Assembly (NCBI GenBank): GCA_029821235.1
Contig: JALGTT010000005.1
Span: forward strand, 1 to 16,738
DNA length: 16,738 nucleotides
Reading direction: 5' to 3'
Source of the DNA: Candidatus Hebobacteria bacterium
GTDB taxonomy: Bacteria; Armatimonadota; Hebobacteria; Hebobacterales; Hebobacteraceae
Of the stretch, positions 1-8,397 are shown one piece after another. The position numbers were made by a program, and so were the translations under genes. The notes beneath the pieces are model-generated. The model was not told where the DNA came from, ran no database searches, and worked only from the letters and a program-made list of their open reading frames with translations. The stretch's first letter is position 1. Every line of letters starts with the position of its first letter.

Positions 1-1
1 G

Positions 2-1117
2 CCTAAAGAACTCTCGTTTTCGACCTGGTTCTTCTGGCTGCTTGATGTGGGAGCAACGGTGGCGGCCATCGCCGCCGGAGCGACCCCTCAGCGCCCGGAG
101 GAGTGGTTCGATTCCACTTTCCCTGCGCCGCGCTACCAGGGAGGCGGAGCCATGATCGCCCTGGCGATCTGGGCCCTATGGATCGCCCGCGGGCATATCG
201 CTCAGGCCCTTCGCAGCGCCTTGGGCCGCGGTGAGAAGGGCGCTGAGGCGGACGAACCCCTCCCCTATCGGTGGGCGGCCATCGGGCTGCTGATCACGTT
301 TTCGGGCATGGTGTACTTCGGCTGGGTGGCCGGATGTCGCCTGATAGTGAGCCTGGTGCTGATGGGGTCCATCATCGCCTACTACGTGATGTGGGCCAAG
401 TTGCGGGCGGAGACGGGAATGGGCTTCCTTCCCTATCCCCTGGAGATTCAAAACGCGATGATGGTGCCGTTGGGAACCGCGGCCTTCACGGCGCGGGAAT
501 ACATCACCATGATGTCAACGCGCTGGGCGTTTTTTCCGGGGTTCAATCTGTCCTATGAGGTCTGCACCGGTGCCGCGCTGGAGTCCATGAAGATCGCCGA
601 CTCCGCCGAGATCAACCGCCGGCGGCTGGCCTTCACCATGATTGGCGGCCTCGTGCTCGCCGTCGCGGTGGGCCTTCCGTTGATGCTGGTGGGGGTGTAC
701 AAGTACGGTTTCTTCGGCCTGTCCGCCGCCAGCACCTACTCCTGGCTGGGCACCCAGAGCATCAATGACGGCTACCGCATTACCGGTCCGCTGATGGACC
801 CGCAGGGCACAGATGTCAACGGGCTGATCGCAATGATATCGGGGGCGGTATTCGCCCTGTTCCTGGGCATGATGAGGCTGCGCTTCTGGTGGTGGCCGTT
901 TCATCCCATCGGCTACATGGCCGCCATGTGCTGGGGGTTGCACTGGTACTATATGCCGTTCTTCCTCGGGTGGGCGCTGAAGACCCTGGCGATTCGATAC
1001 GGCGGTCTGCGCCTCTACCGCGCCACCGTGCCAATCGCCGTCGGGGTGATCGTGGGGGATATGCTCAACCGGGGGGTGTGGGCGGTGATCGCCCTGTTGA
1101 CCGGCGGGAGAATCTAG
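2..1117 (+). CDS. OPT-like multi-pass membrane transporter, DUF6785/DUF6784 type (5' end outside window)
   Basis: The reading frame is open from the left edge, so this is the C-terminal 371 residues of a longer protein. The GTG at 47 lies inside a hydrophobic segment (FSTWFFWLL, continuing DVGATVAAIAAG) and is not a credible start. About eight or nine hydrophobic segments are visible, with late motifs FHPIGYM and WWWPF near the end of the chain. The segment order resembles the C-terminal half of the 682-residue protein at 13016-15064, including a related stretch around FLGWALKTLAIRYGG versus FIGAMLGRYYFARRFG. I therefore place both in the same OPT-like superfamily, whose members are known or presumed to move peptides or metal chelates. 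The substrate cannot be read from sequence. The gene converges on the toxin-antitoxin pair, with 21 bases between the two stop codons and no clear terminator there. The class is fairly secure; the function is inferred. Confidence 0.75.
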   Translation, partial: PKELSFSTWFFWLLDVGATVAAIAAGATPQRPEEWFDSTFPAPRYQGGGAMIALAIWALWIARGHIAQALRSALGRGEKGAEADEPLPYRWAAIGLLITFSGMVYFGWVAGCRLIVSLVLMGSIIAYYVMWAKLRAETGMGFLPYPLEIQNAMMVPLGTAAFTAREYITMMSTRWAFFPGFNLSYEVCTGAALESMKIADSAEINRRRLAFTMIGGLVLAVAVGLPLMLVGVYKYGFFGLSAASTYSWLGTQSINDGYRITGPLMDPQGTDVNGLIAMISGAVFALFLGMMRLRFWWWPFHPIGYMAAMCWGLHWYYMPFFLGWALKTLAIRYGGLRLYRATVPIAVGVIVGDMLNRGVWAVIALLTGGRI

Positions 1118-1138
1118 GCGCGGCCTTTGGGCCTGGCC

Positions 1139-1597
1139 CTATCCTGTCGAGGCAAACGCAGATAAGTCGAACCCGTCCGCAAACGGGTTGACGAACCGAA
1201 CTCCCTCCAAGGTCTTCCAACCCTGGAGGTCCTCGCTGAGCACGTAGGGAACCTGGTTCAGTTTGGCGGTAGCCCACACCTGCGCGTCCCAGTAGGACAT
1301 ACCATGGCTGCAGACCGCACGCGCAGCCTCGATCACGATGGGGAGAGAGACTTCATACACTGGAAAGCCGCCGGCCAGGTCGGCCACCCGCTTCGCACCT
1401 TCCTCCGCAGAGAGAGGCGCTCGAATCTTGCCCGTGGCGGCCACAAAGAACTCTGCCAGCACCTGGGTGCTGAGGGCGGCAGTGCCATCCGAAACGAGGC
1501 CGGAGAGCACGTTGATGGCCTGCTCCTGCTTGACGCCGGCCGCGCCGTCCACCGCGTAGACGAGGACGTTGCTGTCAACGAGAAAGGTTCTTCGCAC
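1139..1597 (-). CDS. vapC: PIN-domain toxin, VapC-like ribonuclease
   Basis: VapC toxins are Mg-dependent endoribonucleases that cleave tRNA or rRNA and are held inactive by a VapB partner. From the GTG start at 1597 the protein has 152 residues, normal for the family. The four acidic PIN positions are visible: D8 in LVDSNVLVY, E49 in LAEFF, D104 in SYWDAQ and D123 in LSEDLQ. The open frame runs 16 codons further upstream, but the GTG directly before RRTFLVDSNV gives the canonical PIN N-terminus. It overlaps the 3' end of the antitoxin gene by 23 bases, consistent with translational coupling. All four catalytic positions are intact, so it looks functional. The RNA target is unknown. Confidence 0.88.
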   Translation of the reverse strand: MRRTFLVDSNVLVYAVDGAAGVKQEQAINVLSGLVSDGTAALSTQVLAEFFVAATGKIRAPLSAEEGAKRVADLAGGFPVYEVSLPIVIEAARAVCSHGMSYWDAQVWATAKLNQVPYVLSEDLQGWKTLEGVRFVNPFADGFDLSAFASTG

Positions 1598-1862
1598 GCG
1601 CCCGCCCTCTCTCGTACAGGTCCTCGCGGCTCCAACTCCTCGCACCCGAAGACCGCCTCTTTCTCATTCGCTGCCTGGCAAACCGAAGGAAACTCCTGCC
1701 GGCCCGGGGGTCATCGCCTCCCCAGAGAGGCCGACTGACGGCTGAGTCGAGCGCCCGACGGATCAGTTCCGCCTCCGACACCCCCTGTCGCTTCGCCTCC
1801 CGTTTCAGGACTCGCTCTTGCGCCGCGCCGATATAGATCTGCTTGCGCACCATGCCGGCCAT
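1575..1862 (-). CDS. vapB: VapB-like ribbon-helix-helix antitoxin
   Basis: This 95-residue protein begins MAGMVRKQIYIG and has the short beta strand (KQIYI) and two helices (AAQERVLKREAKRQG, SEAELIRRALDS) of a CopG/RHH DNA-binding domain. The C-terminal part is basic and Arg-rich, with SWSREDLYERGR resembling the toxin-wrapping tails of VapB proteins. Its role would be to bind and neutralise the PIN toxin encoded immediately downstream and to repress their shared promoter. ATG at 1862 is preferred because GGAG lies 10 bases upstream, whereas the ATG three codons later would be 19 bases away. A strong promoter inside an 11-bp direct repeat lies just upstream, as expected for an autoregulated pair. 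The C-terminal region is unusually rich in arginine. Confidence 0.82.
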   Translation of the reverse strand: MAGMVRKQIYIGAAQERVLKREAKRQGVSEAELIRRALDSAVSRPLWGGDDPRAGRSFLRFARQRMRKRRSSGARSWSREDLYERGRARAKNLSR

Positions 1863-1881
1863 GATCTGAGTTCTCCGTCCA

Positions 1882-1904
1882 TATACATCACATTATACAT
1901 CACA
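1882..1904. repeat. 11-bp direct repeat, candidate VapB operator
   Basis: Two identical copies of TATACATCACA lie at 1882-1892 and 1894-1904, a 12-bp period with one base between them. They cover the -10 box and the predicted start region of the vapBC promoter. RHH antitoxins commonly bind tandem or inverted short repeats overlapping their own promoter, so this is a plausible autoregulatory operator. The repeat is directly seen; the operator role is inferred. Confidence 0.65.
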
Positions 1905-1920
1905 GGAGGCACGGCAACAA
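1892..1920 (-). promoter_or_regulatory. Sigma70-type promoter of the vapBC pair
   Basis: On the minus strand a TTGTTG -35 box (plus coordinates 1915-1920) and a perfect TATAAT -10 box (1892-1897) are separated by exactly 17 bases. Transcription would start near 1885, leaving a leader of about 20 bases before the antitoxin ATG, with GGAG in it. It is the only near-consensus promoter I found in this GC-rich window, and its AT content contrasts with its surroundings. The call rests on sequence match only. Confidence 0.72.
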
Positions 1921-1968
1921 GGGACCGGCGGCCATCTCTTCGCTCGCGCACTGCCTTTGCCCTCGACC

Positions 1969-3048
1969 TTACAGCAACTCCCGCTGGGGCTTGGTCTCCC
2001 GGGCTGCCTCGGTCTCCACCCCCAGATGTTGATATGCCTTCTCGGTGGCCATCCGTCCCTTGGGGGTGCGGGCCAGCAGACCGGAATGAAGCAGGAACGG
2101 CTCGACCATGTCCTCCAGGGTCTGCACCTCCTCCTGGAGGGTGGCCGCGAGGGCCTCGATTCCCACCGGCCCGCCGCCGTGCTGATGCACGATCACCTCC
2201 AGGAGGCGGCGATCGAGGGGCGTCAGCCCTGCCTCGTCGATCCCCTCCAGTTTGAGGGCGGCATCGGCGATATCAGGTGTGACCCGCCCCTTGGCCTTCA
2301 CCTGGGCGTAGTCCCGCACCCTCCGCAGCAGCCGGTTGGCGATGCGGATGGTGCCGCGGCTGCGTTCGGCCAGCACCTTTGCGCTGGGCTCGTCCACCTC
2401 CACCTCCATCAGCCGGGCGGAGCGATGGATCGCCTGCACCAGCTCTTCCGGAGAGTAGAATCTGAGCTCCCGCACGATGCCGAACCGCTGGCGAAGCGGC
2501 GGACTGAGCAGACCGGCGCGGGTGGTCGCCCCGACGAGGGTGAACGGCTGGAGGCGCGAGCGGTAGATGCGGGCGTGGGCGCCCTTGTCGAAGATGATGT
2601 CTACGGTGAAATCCTCCATCGCCGAGTAGAGCAGTTCCTCCACCACCCTCGGCAGCCGGTGGACCTCATCTATGAACAGGACGTCCCGCTCCTCCAGATT
2701 CGTGAGGATCGAGACCAAGTCTCCGCCCCGCTCCAGCGCCGGACCGGAGGTGCCCTTGAACTGCACCCCCAGCTCGTTGGCGATGATGCGCGCGAAGGTG
2801 GTCTTTCCCAACCCAGGCGGTCCGTAGAAGAGCACGTGATCCAGCGGCTCTCCTCTCTCCTTGGCGGCCTCAATGGAGATGGCGAGAGCGTCCACGACAT
2901 CCCGTTGCCCGATGCACTCCTTGAAGGTGCGCGGGCGCAGATTCCACTTGTCCTCCCGCTCCTCGACGCCCGCCGGAGAGACGTTCTCCTCGCGATCCGG
3001 CTCTGGCGACGGGTTGCCGCGTTCCCGTTTGCGCGCCGGCTTTGCCAC
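1969..3048 (-). CDS. ruvB: Holliday junction branch-migration ATPase RuvB
   Basis: RuvB is the AAA+ hexameric motor that, with RuvA, drives branch migration of Holliday junctions. In this 359-residue protein the Walker A is GPPGLGKT (76-83), Walker B and DExH are in VLFIDEVHR (123-131), sensor 1 is VGATTR (172-177), the arginine-finger region is PLRQRFG (184-190) and sensor 2 is GTIRIANRL (232-240). The C-terminal winged helix follows, including TPKGRMATEKAYQHL (328-342). The first 30 or so residues are a charged, proline-rich extension before the conserved KWNLRPRTF. The start is GTG, and its AAAGGA ribosome-binding site lies in the last codons of ruvA, three bases separating the two genes, so translation is probably coupled. 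All motor motifs are intact. Confidence 0.97.
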   Translation of the reverse strand: MAKPARKRERGNPSPEPDREENVSPAGVEEREDKWNLRPRTFKECIGQRDVVDALAISIEAAKERGEPLDHVLFYGPPGLGKTTFARIIANELGVQFKGTSGPALERGGDLVSILTNLEERDVLFIDEVHRLPRVVEELLYSAMEDFTVDIIFDKGAHARIYRSRLQPFTLVGATTRAGLLSPPLRQRFGIVRELRFYSPEELVQAIHRSARLMEVEVDEPSAKVLAERSRGTIRIANRLLRRVRDYAQVKAKGRVTPDIADAALKLEGIDEAGLTPLDRRLLEVIVHQHGGGPVGIEALAATLQEEVQTLEDMVEPFLLHSGLLARTPKGRMATEKAYQHLGVETEAARETKPQRELL

Positions 3049-3051
3049 CCT

Positions 3052-3678
3052 CTATCCTTTCTCCCCCCGGTACACTTCCTCGAAAAGTTCCTCCGCGGTT
3101 TTCACCCCCGGCCGCCGGAGCAGAGCCGCCCGCACCATGCGCTGGGCCTCGGTGCGGGTGTGTCCCAACTGCTCGACCAGCACCGCGATCACCTCGGAGC
3201 GCACATCCTCCCCCGTCTCCTCGGGCTCGACCGCGCCCGTCTCCGGCATCAGCGCGAACTTGCCGACGCGTCCATGGAGCGTGGCGATGATCTTATCCGC
3301 CTTGCGGGGGCCGATCCCGTCGAGCGACCGAAGGAGGGCCGCGTCCTTCTCCTCGATGGCGCGGGCGATGCGGGACACCTCCATGGAGAGCGCCTTACAG
3401 GCGGCGCTGGGGCCGATGTCCTCGACCGTCACCAGCAACTCGAAAAACTCCTTCTCCAGGGGGGACTCGAACCCGATGAGCAGGGGCCTCGGGCTGCGCT
3501 CCGTCTGGTGAAAGAAGATGTGCAACTTCACATGGTCGCCGTCCGGGCCCGTCTTTCGGCTGCGGAAGGCGGGCCGCACGATCACGGGCAGCAGTACCTC
3601 ATAGCCCACGCCGCCGGCGAGCACGACGACCCGGTCGTCCAGCTTCTGGAACAGCCTTCCCTCCAGAAACGAGATCAC
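3052..3678 (-). CDS. ruvA: Holliday junction DNA-binding protein RuvA (divergent)
   Basis: RuvA tetramers bind the four-way junction and load RuvB. The 208-residue length is normal. The N-terminal OB-type domain contains GGVGYEVLLPV (residues 22-32). Two helix-hairpin-helix elements follow, read from TVEDIGPSAA and LDGIGPRKADKII, and then an acidic linker (PETGAVEPEETGED). A C-terminal three-helix domain (VIAVLVEQLGHTRTEAQRMV onward) would contact RuvB. The end of the OB domain reads HIFFHQTERSPRPLLIGF, longer and different from the usual HLHVREDALLLYGF type, and the first HhH has EDIGP where NGVGP is common. Identity is nonetheless firm from domain order and its place between ruvC and ruvB. 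The start is GTG with GGAGG 9 bases upstream. Confidence 0.93.
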   Translation of the reverse strand: MISFLEGRLFQKLDDRVVVLAGGVGYEVLLPVIVRPAFRSRKTGPDGDHVKLHIFFHQTERSPRPLLIGFESPLEKEFFELLVTVEDIGPSAACKALSMEVSRIARAIEEKDAALLRSLDGIGPRKADKIIATLHGRVGKFALMPETGAVEPEETGEDVRSEVIAVLVEQLGHTRTEAQRMVRAALLRRPGVKTAEELFEEVYRGEKG

Positions 3679-3699
3679 TCTCCACGACCTCCCATGATG

Positions 3700-4191
3700 C
3701 TACAGCACGGCCCCCTCTCGCAGCGCACCCACCACCGCCAGCGCCATGGCGTCGCATACGTGCTCCGACCGCGGCGCCTTCTTCAGCCCCAGCATCCGCG
3801 TCACCGCCCGCCGTATCTGGTCCTTGCCCGCGCGCCCGGAGCCGGTGAGCGCCCTCTTCATCTCCGCGGGCGCGATCTCCACCACCCGCATTTCGTTCCG
3901 CGCGGCCGCCAGGCAGATGACCCCGCGAACGTGGCCCATGAGGATGGCGGTGCGGGGAAAACCATACTCCGAGTAGAGGCCCTCCAACACCATGATCGCC
4001 GGCCGCCACCGGGCCAGCACCTCGTCCAGTTCACCGTGAATGGCGTCGAGGCGCAATTCCACCGGCTGGCCGCGCTTGCTGCGCACGCAACCGGACTCGC
4101 ACACCTGCCACCGACCATCATCGGTGCGGGTCGCCGCTTCGAGCACCGCGTATCCCGTTGCCGTGAGGCCGGGGTCCACGCCTACGACCAT
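3700..4191 (-). CDS. ruvC: Holliday junction resolvase RuvC
   Basis: RuvC is the Mg-dependent endonuclease that makes paired nicks in Holliday junctions. The 163-residue protein starts MVVGVDPGLTATGYAVLE. The acidic active site is D6 (GVDPG), E70 (VLEGLYSEYG) and D147 (HVCDAMALAV). The fourth position is H144 rather than Asp, a substitution also known from the Thermus enzyme, so the site is probably intact. ATG at 4191 gives the usual RuvC N-terminus but has only a weak AGAAAG upstream. An in-frame GTG at 4224 with AGGA eight bases before it would add 11 basic residues and is a real alternative. It is first in a ruvC-ruvA-ruvB run and ends 21 bases before ruvA. Confidence 0.94.
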   Translation of the reverse strand: MVVGVDPGLTATGYAVLEAATRTDDGRWQVCESGCVRSKRGQPVELRLDAIHGELDEVLARWRPAIMVLEGLYSEYGFPRTAILMGHVRGVICLAAARNEMRVVEIAPAEMKRALTGSGRAGKDQIRRAVTRMLGLKKAPRSEHVCDAMALAVVGALREGAVL

Positions 4192-4277
4192 TATCTTTCT
4201 GGACCGCGCCTTGCCGCCGCGCACCGCGCTCTTCCTCAGATTCTTCCGCTGCCAAGTAATACCACGTGAGGTGCTCG

Positions 4278-7148
4278 TTACTCCTGTGTCTTGGCGAGCA
4301 GTTCTTCCAGCGTCTGCTGCAATTCCTCCATCGCCTCGCCGTAACCGGCCCAGTCCCCCTTGCGCTGGCGCTCGAGCGCCGTCCGGTAGGCCTGATCGGC
4401 CTGCTTCGAGAGTTTCCTGATCTCCTCCGGGATGGTCAACTGCGGCGCGGCCTCCGGTGCGGCTGCCTCGGTCGGTGCCGCACCTTCCCGCCTTTCTCCC
4501 GGGATCTCCGAGATCAAGGCCGGCGGAGGCGCCCCGATCAGGTTGGCGATCGCCTGGGAGAGGCTGGGCCCGCGCGCTACCCGCCCATCCCCGGAACCCA
4601 CCACCACGAAGTTCAACTCCGGAATTGCACCGGTGGTGGCGCTCAAGAAGAAGGGCTCCACATACAGAATCGAATCCCCCATCGGCAGCACCAACAGGTT
4701 GCCGCGGATGAGAGACGAGCCCTGCTGGTTCAGCAGCGTAATGTCGCGGCTGATCTCCGTCTCCTGGTTGATGGCGGCCTCGATCTGGATGGGCCCCCAC
4801 ACCTGTTCCGTTCTGGGGAATTCGTACAACACCATCTTGCCGTAGTCCTCACCATCGCAGCGCCCCGCCAGCCAGGCCACCATGTTCGGCTTGTTCTTCG
4901 GGGTGAAGGGCAGCATGAGGAGGAATTCGGCTTCCTCGCGGTCCGCCATCCTGACGATGGCGTAGTAGGCCTGCATGGGCTCCTCGCCGCCCTCTCCCGA
5001 GGACCGCGAGACGCGCCCGACGGTCTTGCGCGCTTCCCGCGCGATCGCCCACTTCTCGCTGCCGCTGTAGAATACTCTGGGGTCAGTGACGTGATAGCGG
5101 GTCAGCATCCGGCTCTGGGTGTTGAACAAAGCCTCCGGATATCTGATGTGTTTCACCAGGTCCTCGGGCATCTCCGCCATGGGCTTGAACATGCCCGGGA
5201 AGATGCGCTGGTAGGCCTGGATGATGGGGTCGTCCGGGTCGGCGACGTAGAATTCGACGGTGCCATCGTAGGCATCGGTGACGGCCTTGACGGAGTTGCG
5301 CACGTAGTTGAACCGCCCTCCGGCAGCGGTGCTGTAGTGCTCGGAATACGGGTACATGTCGGAGAGGGTGTAGGCGTCCTGGATCCAGCAAATGCGCCCG
5401 TCGTCCCTCAGGACCACATAGGGGTCGCGGTCGAAGGAGAGGAACGGCGCGATCAAGCGGGTCCGCTCTCCCACGTGCCGGCCCCAGAGAATGCGGCTGT
5501 CCTTGGTGATGAGGGTGGAGATCAGAATGTTGACATCGTTGAACCGCATGGCGACCGCCGCCCTCGCCACGGGTGACTTCAGGGACACCCCGCCCTTGCC
5601 GCTGTACCGCGTCTTGGCGATGGTGTTCGCTTCGATCACCGGGTGATCGTTCTCCATCGCCTTGGTACCCACGATCACGTAGTTCTCGGTCAGTTCGCCG
5701 TAGTATATCCCCGGCCGAGTGACCTGCAGGTCGAACGAGGACTTCGGGGGGATGTCGCGGATGACCAGATTGGGCAGGCCGGATTCCATCACGTCGGTGA
5801 CCGGCGACATCACCAGTCCATATCCGTGCGTGTAGAAGATGTGGCGGTTCTGCCAGGTCTTGACCGGCAGGTCGTTCTCGTCCATCTCGCGCGCGGCGAG
5901 CATCACCTGGCGATAGCGGCCGTTGATGTGATACCGGTCAATGTCCACCGAGTGGAACGAGTAGTACTGCTGGAGTTCCTGCTGCTTTCGGTAGGTGGTG
6001 AGCAGGGGGCGGTAGTCCCACAGACGCGCGTTCTCCACGGTGGCCTGATGCTGCTGCACCCGGTCTATGGTGATGTCGGACATCTCCTGCAACTGCCGAG
6101 TCTCCATGCGGTCCGCGTCCAACCCGTATCCGCGTCTGGTGAACTCGATCGAGCGCTCGATGTACTGTTTCTCCCGGCTGAACTCGTTGGGCGCCACCTG
6201 GAAACGCTGCACCAAGGCCGGGTAGGCGACGTTGAGCAGCAACGAGGTCACCGCCAGGAAGCCGATGCCCGCGAGCGGCAGCCAGAGGCCGCGGAACCGC
6301 ACGTTGACGAGAGCCATCAGGGCGCAGACCAGCGCCACCACGAACAGCACTTTGAACGCGAGGAGTTGGGCGTTGACATCGGTGTAGGCGGCGCCGGTGA
6401 AATTCTCGTTTCTCTGCGAGTAGAGGAGATAGTATCCCTCCAGGCGATAGCCGAAGGCCTTCACCGCGAGGATCAGGGCGAGCAGCACGGAGAGGTGGGT
6501 CTTGACGTGAGGGGCCAGCACGGGCATGCCGCGCAGCGCGCGGATCGCCTTGTCGAGGTAGTGGGTGGCCGCGGTGACGATGAAGACCAGGAAGAGCGAT
6601 AGGTATGCCCACTGCCAGAGGTATTGCCAGAAGGGGAGCCGGAAGACGTAGAAGCCGACATCCCGGTTGAAGACCGGGTCGAGGATGCCGAACTCTCCTC
6701 CCTTCAGGAAGAGCAGATAGAGGGGCCACTTCTCCGCCGCCGCCACCCCGACCCCCCAGGCGGCCAGCGCCACCACCAGCACCACGGCCAGCGAGAGGTA
6801 GCGCTCCGAGAAGTACTCCATCACCTCCGCGATCCGCTGGCGAAGCAGGCGCTCCTCCTCGTACCATGCGGTGCGCGGGGCCAGGCGGCGCGCGATCCAC
6901 ACGTTGCCCAGCGTGAGCGCCAGGAACCCGAGGCCGAAGGCCAGACCAAGGCCGATTCTCGTGCGCAGAATGGTCCAGAAGACCTGGGGATAGCGCACAT
7001 CCTGGTCGAACCACAGCCATTCCGTGTAGATGTGGGCGAGACGCGGGAGCACGTAGGTGATGCCGATGACTAAGGCGGCCAGCATGCTCCAGCCAATGAT
7101 CCTGCGTCTGAACCGGCGTCCTCCGAAGTCCGCGGTAACTATGCTCAT
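4278..7148 (-). CDS. UPF0182 family integral membrane protein
   Basis: This 956-residue protein matches the UPF0182 family in length and layout. About seven transmembrane segments lie in the first 310 residues (near 17-35, 60-85, 117-137, 172-194, 216-233, 260-283 and 286-308). They are followed by a large domain, probably extracytoplasmic, with family-like stretches such as VAPNEFSREKQYIERSI and TRPGIYYGELTENYVIVGT. The C-terminal 80 residues are an Ala/Pro linker followed by a charged coiled-coil tail ending LEELLAKTQE. The molecular function of UPF0182 is not established. The ATG has GGAGG seven bases upstream, so the start is secure. It stands between ftsZ (139 bases away) and ruvC (86 bases) in the same direction. 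Nothing suggests truncation. Confidence 0.93.
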   Translation of the reverse strand: MSIVTADFGGRRFRRRIIGWSMLAALVIGITYVLPRLAHIYTEWLWFDQDVRYPQVFWTILRTRIGLGLAFGLGFLALTLGNVWIARRLAPRTAWYEEERLLRQRIAEVMEYFSERYLSLAVVLVVALAAWGVGVAAAEKWPLYLLFLKGGEFGILDPVFNRDVGFYVFRLPFWQYLWQWAYLSLFLVFIVTAATHYLDKAIRALRGMPVLAPHVKTHLSVLLALILAVKAFGYRLEGYYLLYSQRNENFTGAAYTDVNAQLLAFKVLFVVALVCALMALVNVRFRGLWLPLAGIGFLAVTSLLLNVAYPALVQRFQVAPNEFSREKQYIERSIEFTRRGYGLDADRMETRQLQEMSDITIDRVQQHQATVENARLWDYRPLLTTYRKQQELQQYYSFHSVDIDRYHINGRYRQVMLAAREMDENDLPVKTWQNRHIFYTHGYGLVMSPVTDVMESGLPNLVIRDIPPKSSFDLQVTRPGIYYGELTENYVIVGTKAMENDHPVIEANTIAKTRYSGKGGVSLKSPVARAAVAMRFNDVNILISTLITKDSRILWGRHVGERTRLIAPFLSFDRDPYVVLRDDGRICWIQDAYTLSDMYPYSEHYSTAAGGRFNYVRNSVKAVTDAYDGTVEFYVADPDDPIIQAYQRIFPGMFKPMAEMPEDLVKHIRYPEALFNTQSRMLTRYHVTDPRVFYSGSEKWAIAREARKTVGRVSRSSGEGGEEPMQAYYAIVRMADREEAEFLLMLPFTPKNKPNMVAWLAGRCDGEDYGKMVLYEFPRTEQVWGPIQIEAAINQETEISRDITLLNQQGSSLIRGNLLVLPMGDSILYVEPFFLSATTGAIPELNFVVVGSGDGRVARGPSLSQAIANLIGAPPPALISEIPGERREGAAPTEAAAPEAAPQLTIPEEIRKLSKQADQAYRTALERQRKGDWAGYGEAMEELQQTLEELLAKTQE

Positions 7149-7287
7149 AGGTTTGCCTCCCGGGCGGCGACACTAGTCTGGAAGGAATCAGTGTGGGCCT
7201 CCGGCCGACGCGCCGGTCGCGCCCCAAGGACGGCGCGCGGGCCGGCCCTCGCCAGCCGCGGCGATGAGGTGAGACATGCGGCCGCCG

Positions 7288-8397
7288 TCAGTGTCCTCGC
7301 AAGAACGTCGGCACCTCGAGGTCGGCGTCGGGAACCGGCTCCACCTCCGGCACGGCCGATTCCGCAGCATCGGCCCGCGCCGCCCGCCGCACCCGGTCGA
7401 ATCCGGTGGCGAGCACAGTGATGCGCACCTCTTCCTGCGGCTCGTCGTCCATGACGACGCCGAAGAGCACGTTGGTGTCCGGAGAATCCGAGGCGGCGCG
7501 GATGACCTGTGCGGCCTCCTCCACCTCGGACAACAACAGGTCGCTTCCGCCGGTGATGTTGAAGAGAATGCGGGTCGCTCCCTCGATGGAGGTCTCCAGC
7601 AGAGGGCTGGAGATGGCCGCGTTGGCCGCATCCACCGCCCGGGTCTCGCCCCGGCCGGTGCCGATGCCCATGAGGGCGGTGCCGGCGTCCTGCATCACTG
7701 CCTTGATGTCCGCGAAGTCCAGGTTGACCAGGCCGGTAACCGTGATCAGGTCGGAGATGCCCTGCACTCCCTGCCTCAGCACCTCGTCCGCGAGTTGGAA
7801 TGCCTCCAACAGGGTCACCTTCTTCTGCACGACGCCGAGCAAGCGGTCGTTTGGTACGGTGATGAGGGTGTCCACCTTGGTGCGGAGGTTGTCGAGGCCC
7901 TCCTCCGCGATGCTCTGCCGCCTTCCCCGCTCGAAGCCGAAGGGTTTGGTCACGACGGCGACGGTGAGCGCGCCGAGTTCCCTGCTCACCTCGGCGACCA
8001 CGGGCGCGCCTCCGGTGCCGGTGCCTCCACCCATGCCCGCGGTGATGAACACCATGTCCGCACCCGCCAGGGAATTCTTGATTTCCTCTCTGCTCTCCTC
8101 CGCGGCCTGGGCGCCGATCTCGGGATCGCCCCCAGCGCCCAGCCCGTTGGTTACGCTCGGGCCCAACTGCAACTTCTGTCCGGCCGTGCAGCGCGACAGC
8201 GCCTGTTTGTCGGTGTTGGCTCCCACGAAGTCGACGCCCTGCAGCCCAACTTCTATCATCCGATCCACGGCGTTGCATCCGGCTCCGCCCACGCCGACGA
8301 CCCGAATCACCGCGCCATCTGTGCTCTGGCTGCTCGCCATGCCCGTCTCTCCTCCTCCTGGCGCCGGAGCTGCCTGCTGCGGCTCCTTGGCGGTCAT
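7288..8397 (-). CDS. ftsZ: Cell division GTPase FtsZ
   Basis: FtsZ is the tubulin-like GTPase that polymerises into the division ring at midcell. The Rossmann start VIRVVGVGGAGCNAVD, the tubulin signature GGGTGTG (residues 123-129 from this start), the N-D nucleotide contact in VPNDRLL and the T7 loop NLDFADIK (225-232) are all present. The variable linker is short, about 20 residues, and the conserved C-terminal peptide is LEVPTFLRGH, which in other bacteria docks partner proteins. The start is uncertain. ATG 8397 has GGAGGAG five bases upstream, ATG 8340 has GGAGGAGGAG six bases upstream and gives the most typical N-terminus, and GTG 8472 has GAGG six bases upstream. The gene follows grpE. 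No ftsA, ftsQ or mur gene is nearby, so it is outside the classical dcw cluster in this window. Confidence 0.97.
   Translation of the reverse strand: MTAKEPQQAAPAPGGGETGMASSQSTDGAVIRVVGVGGAGCNAVDRMIEVGLQGVDFVGANTDKQALSRCTAGQKLQLGPSVTNGLGAGGDPEIGAQAAEESREEIKNSLAGADMVFITAGMGGGTGTGGAPVVAEVSRELGALTVAVVTKPFGFERGRRQSIAEEGLDNLRTKVDTLITVPNDRLLGVVQKKVTLLEAFQLADEVLRQGVQGISDLITVTGLVNLDFADIKAVMQDAGTALMGIGTGRGETRAVDAANAAISSPLLETSIEGATRILFNITGGSDLLLSEVEEAAQVIRAASDSPDTNVLFGVVMDDEPQEEVRITVLATGFDRVRRAARADAAESAVPEVEPVPDADLEVPTFLRGH

Noticed and set aside
1598..1645. 16-codon N-terminal extension of the PIN toxin
   Set aside because: It would extend the overlap with the antitoxin gene to about 70 bases and adds residues before the canonical PIN start, while GTG at 1597 fits the family.
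1957..4269. A 770-codon open frame on the plus strand
   Set aside because: It lies antisense to ruvB, ruvA and ruvC, is very rich in His, Arg, Pro and Leu, and shows no motif. Such long antisense frames are expected in GC-rich genes.
4266..6602. Two long plus-strand frames (4266-5576 and 5643-6602)
   Set aside because: Both are antisense to the UPF0182 gene, which has a full-length family match and good ribosome-binding site. They have no recognisable content.
7209..7237. Inverted repeat CGCGCCG / CGGCGCG in the ftsZ-UPF0182 gap, considered as a terminator
   Set aside because: The stem is only 7 bp with a 15-base loop, there is no T-run on the minus strand, and the 139-base gap is so GC-rich that such pairings are expected by chance.
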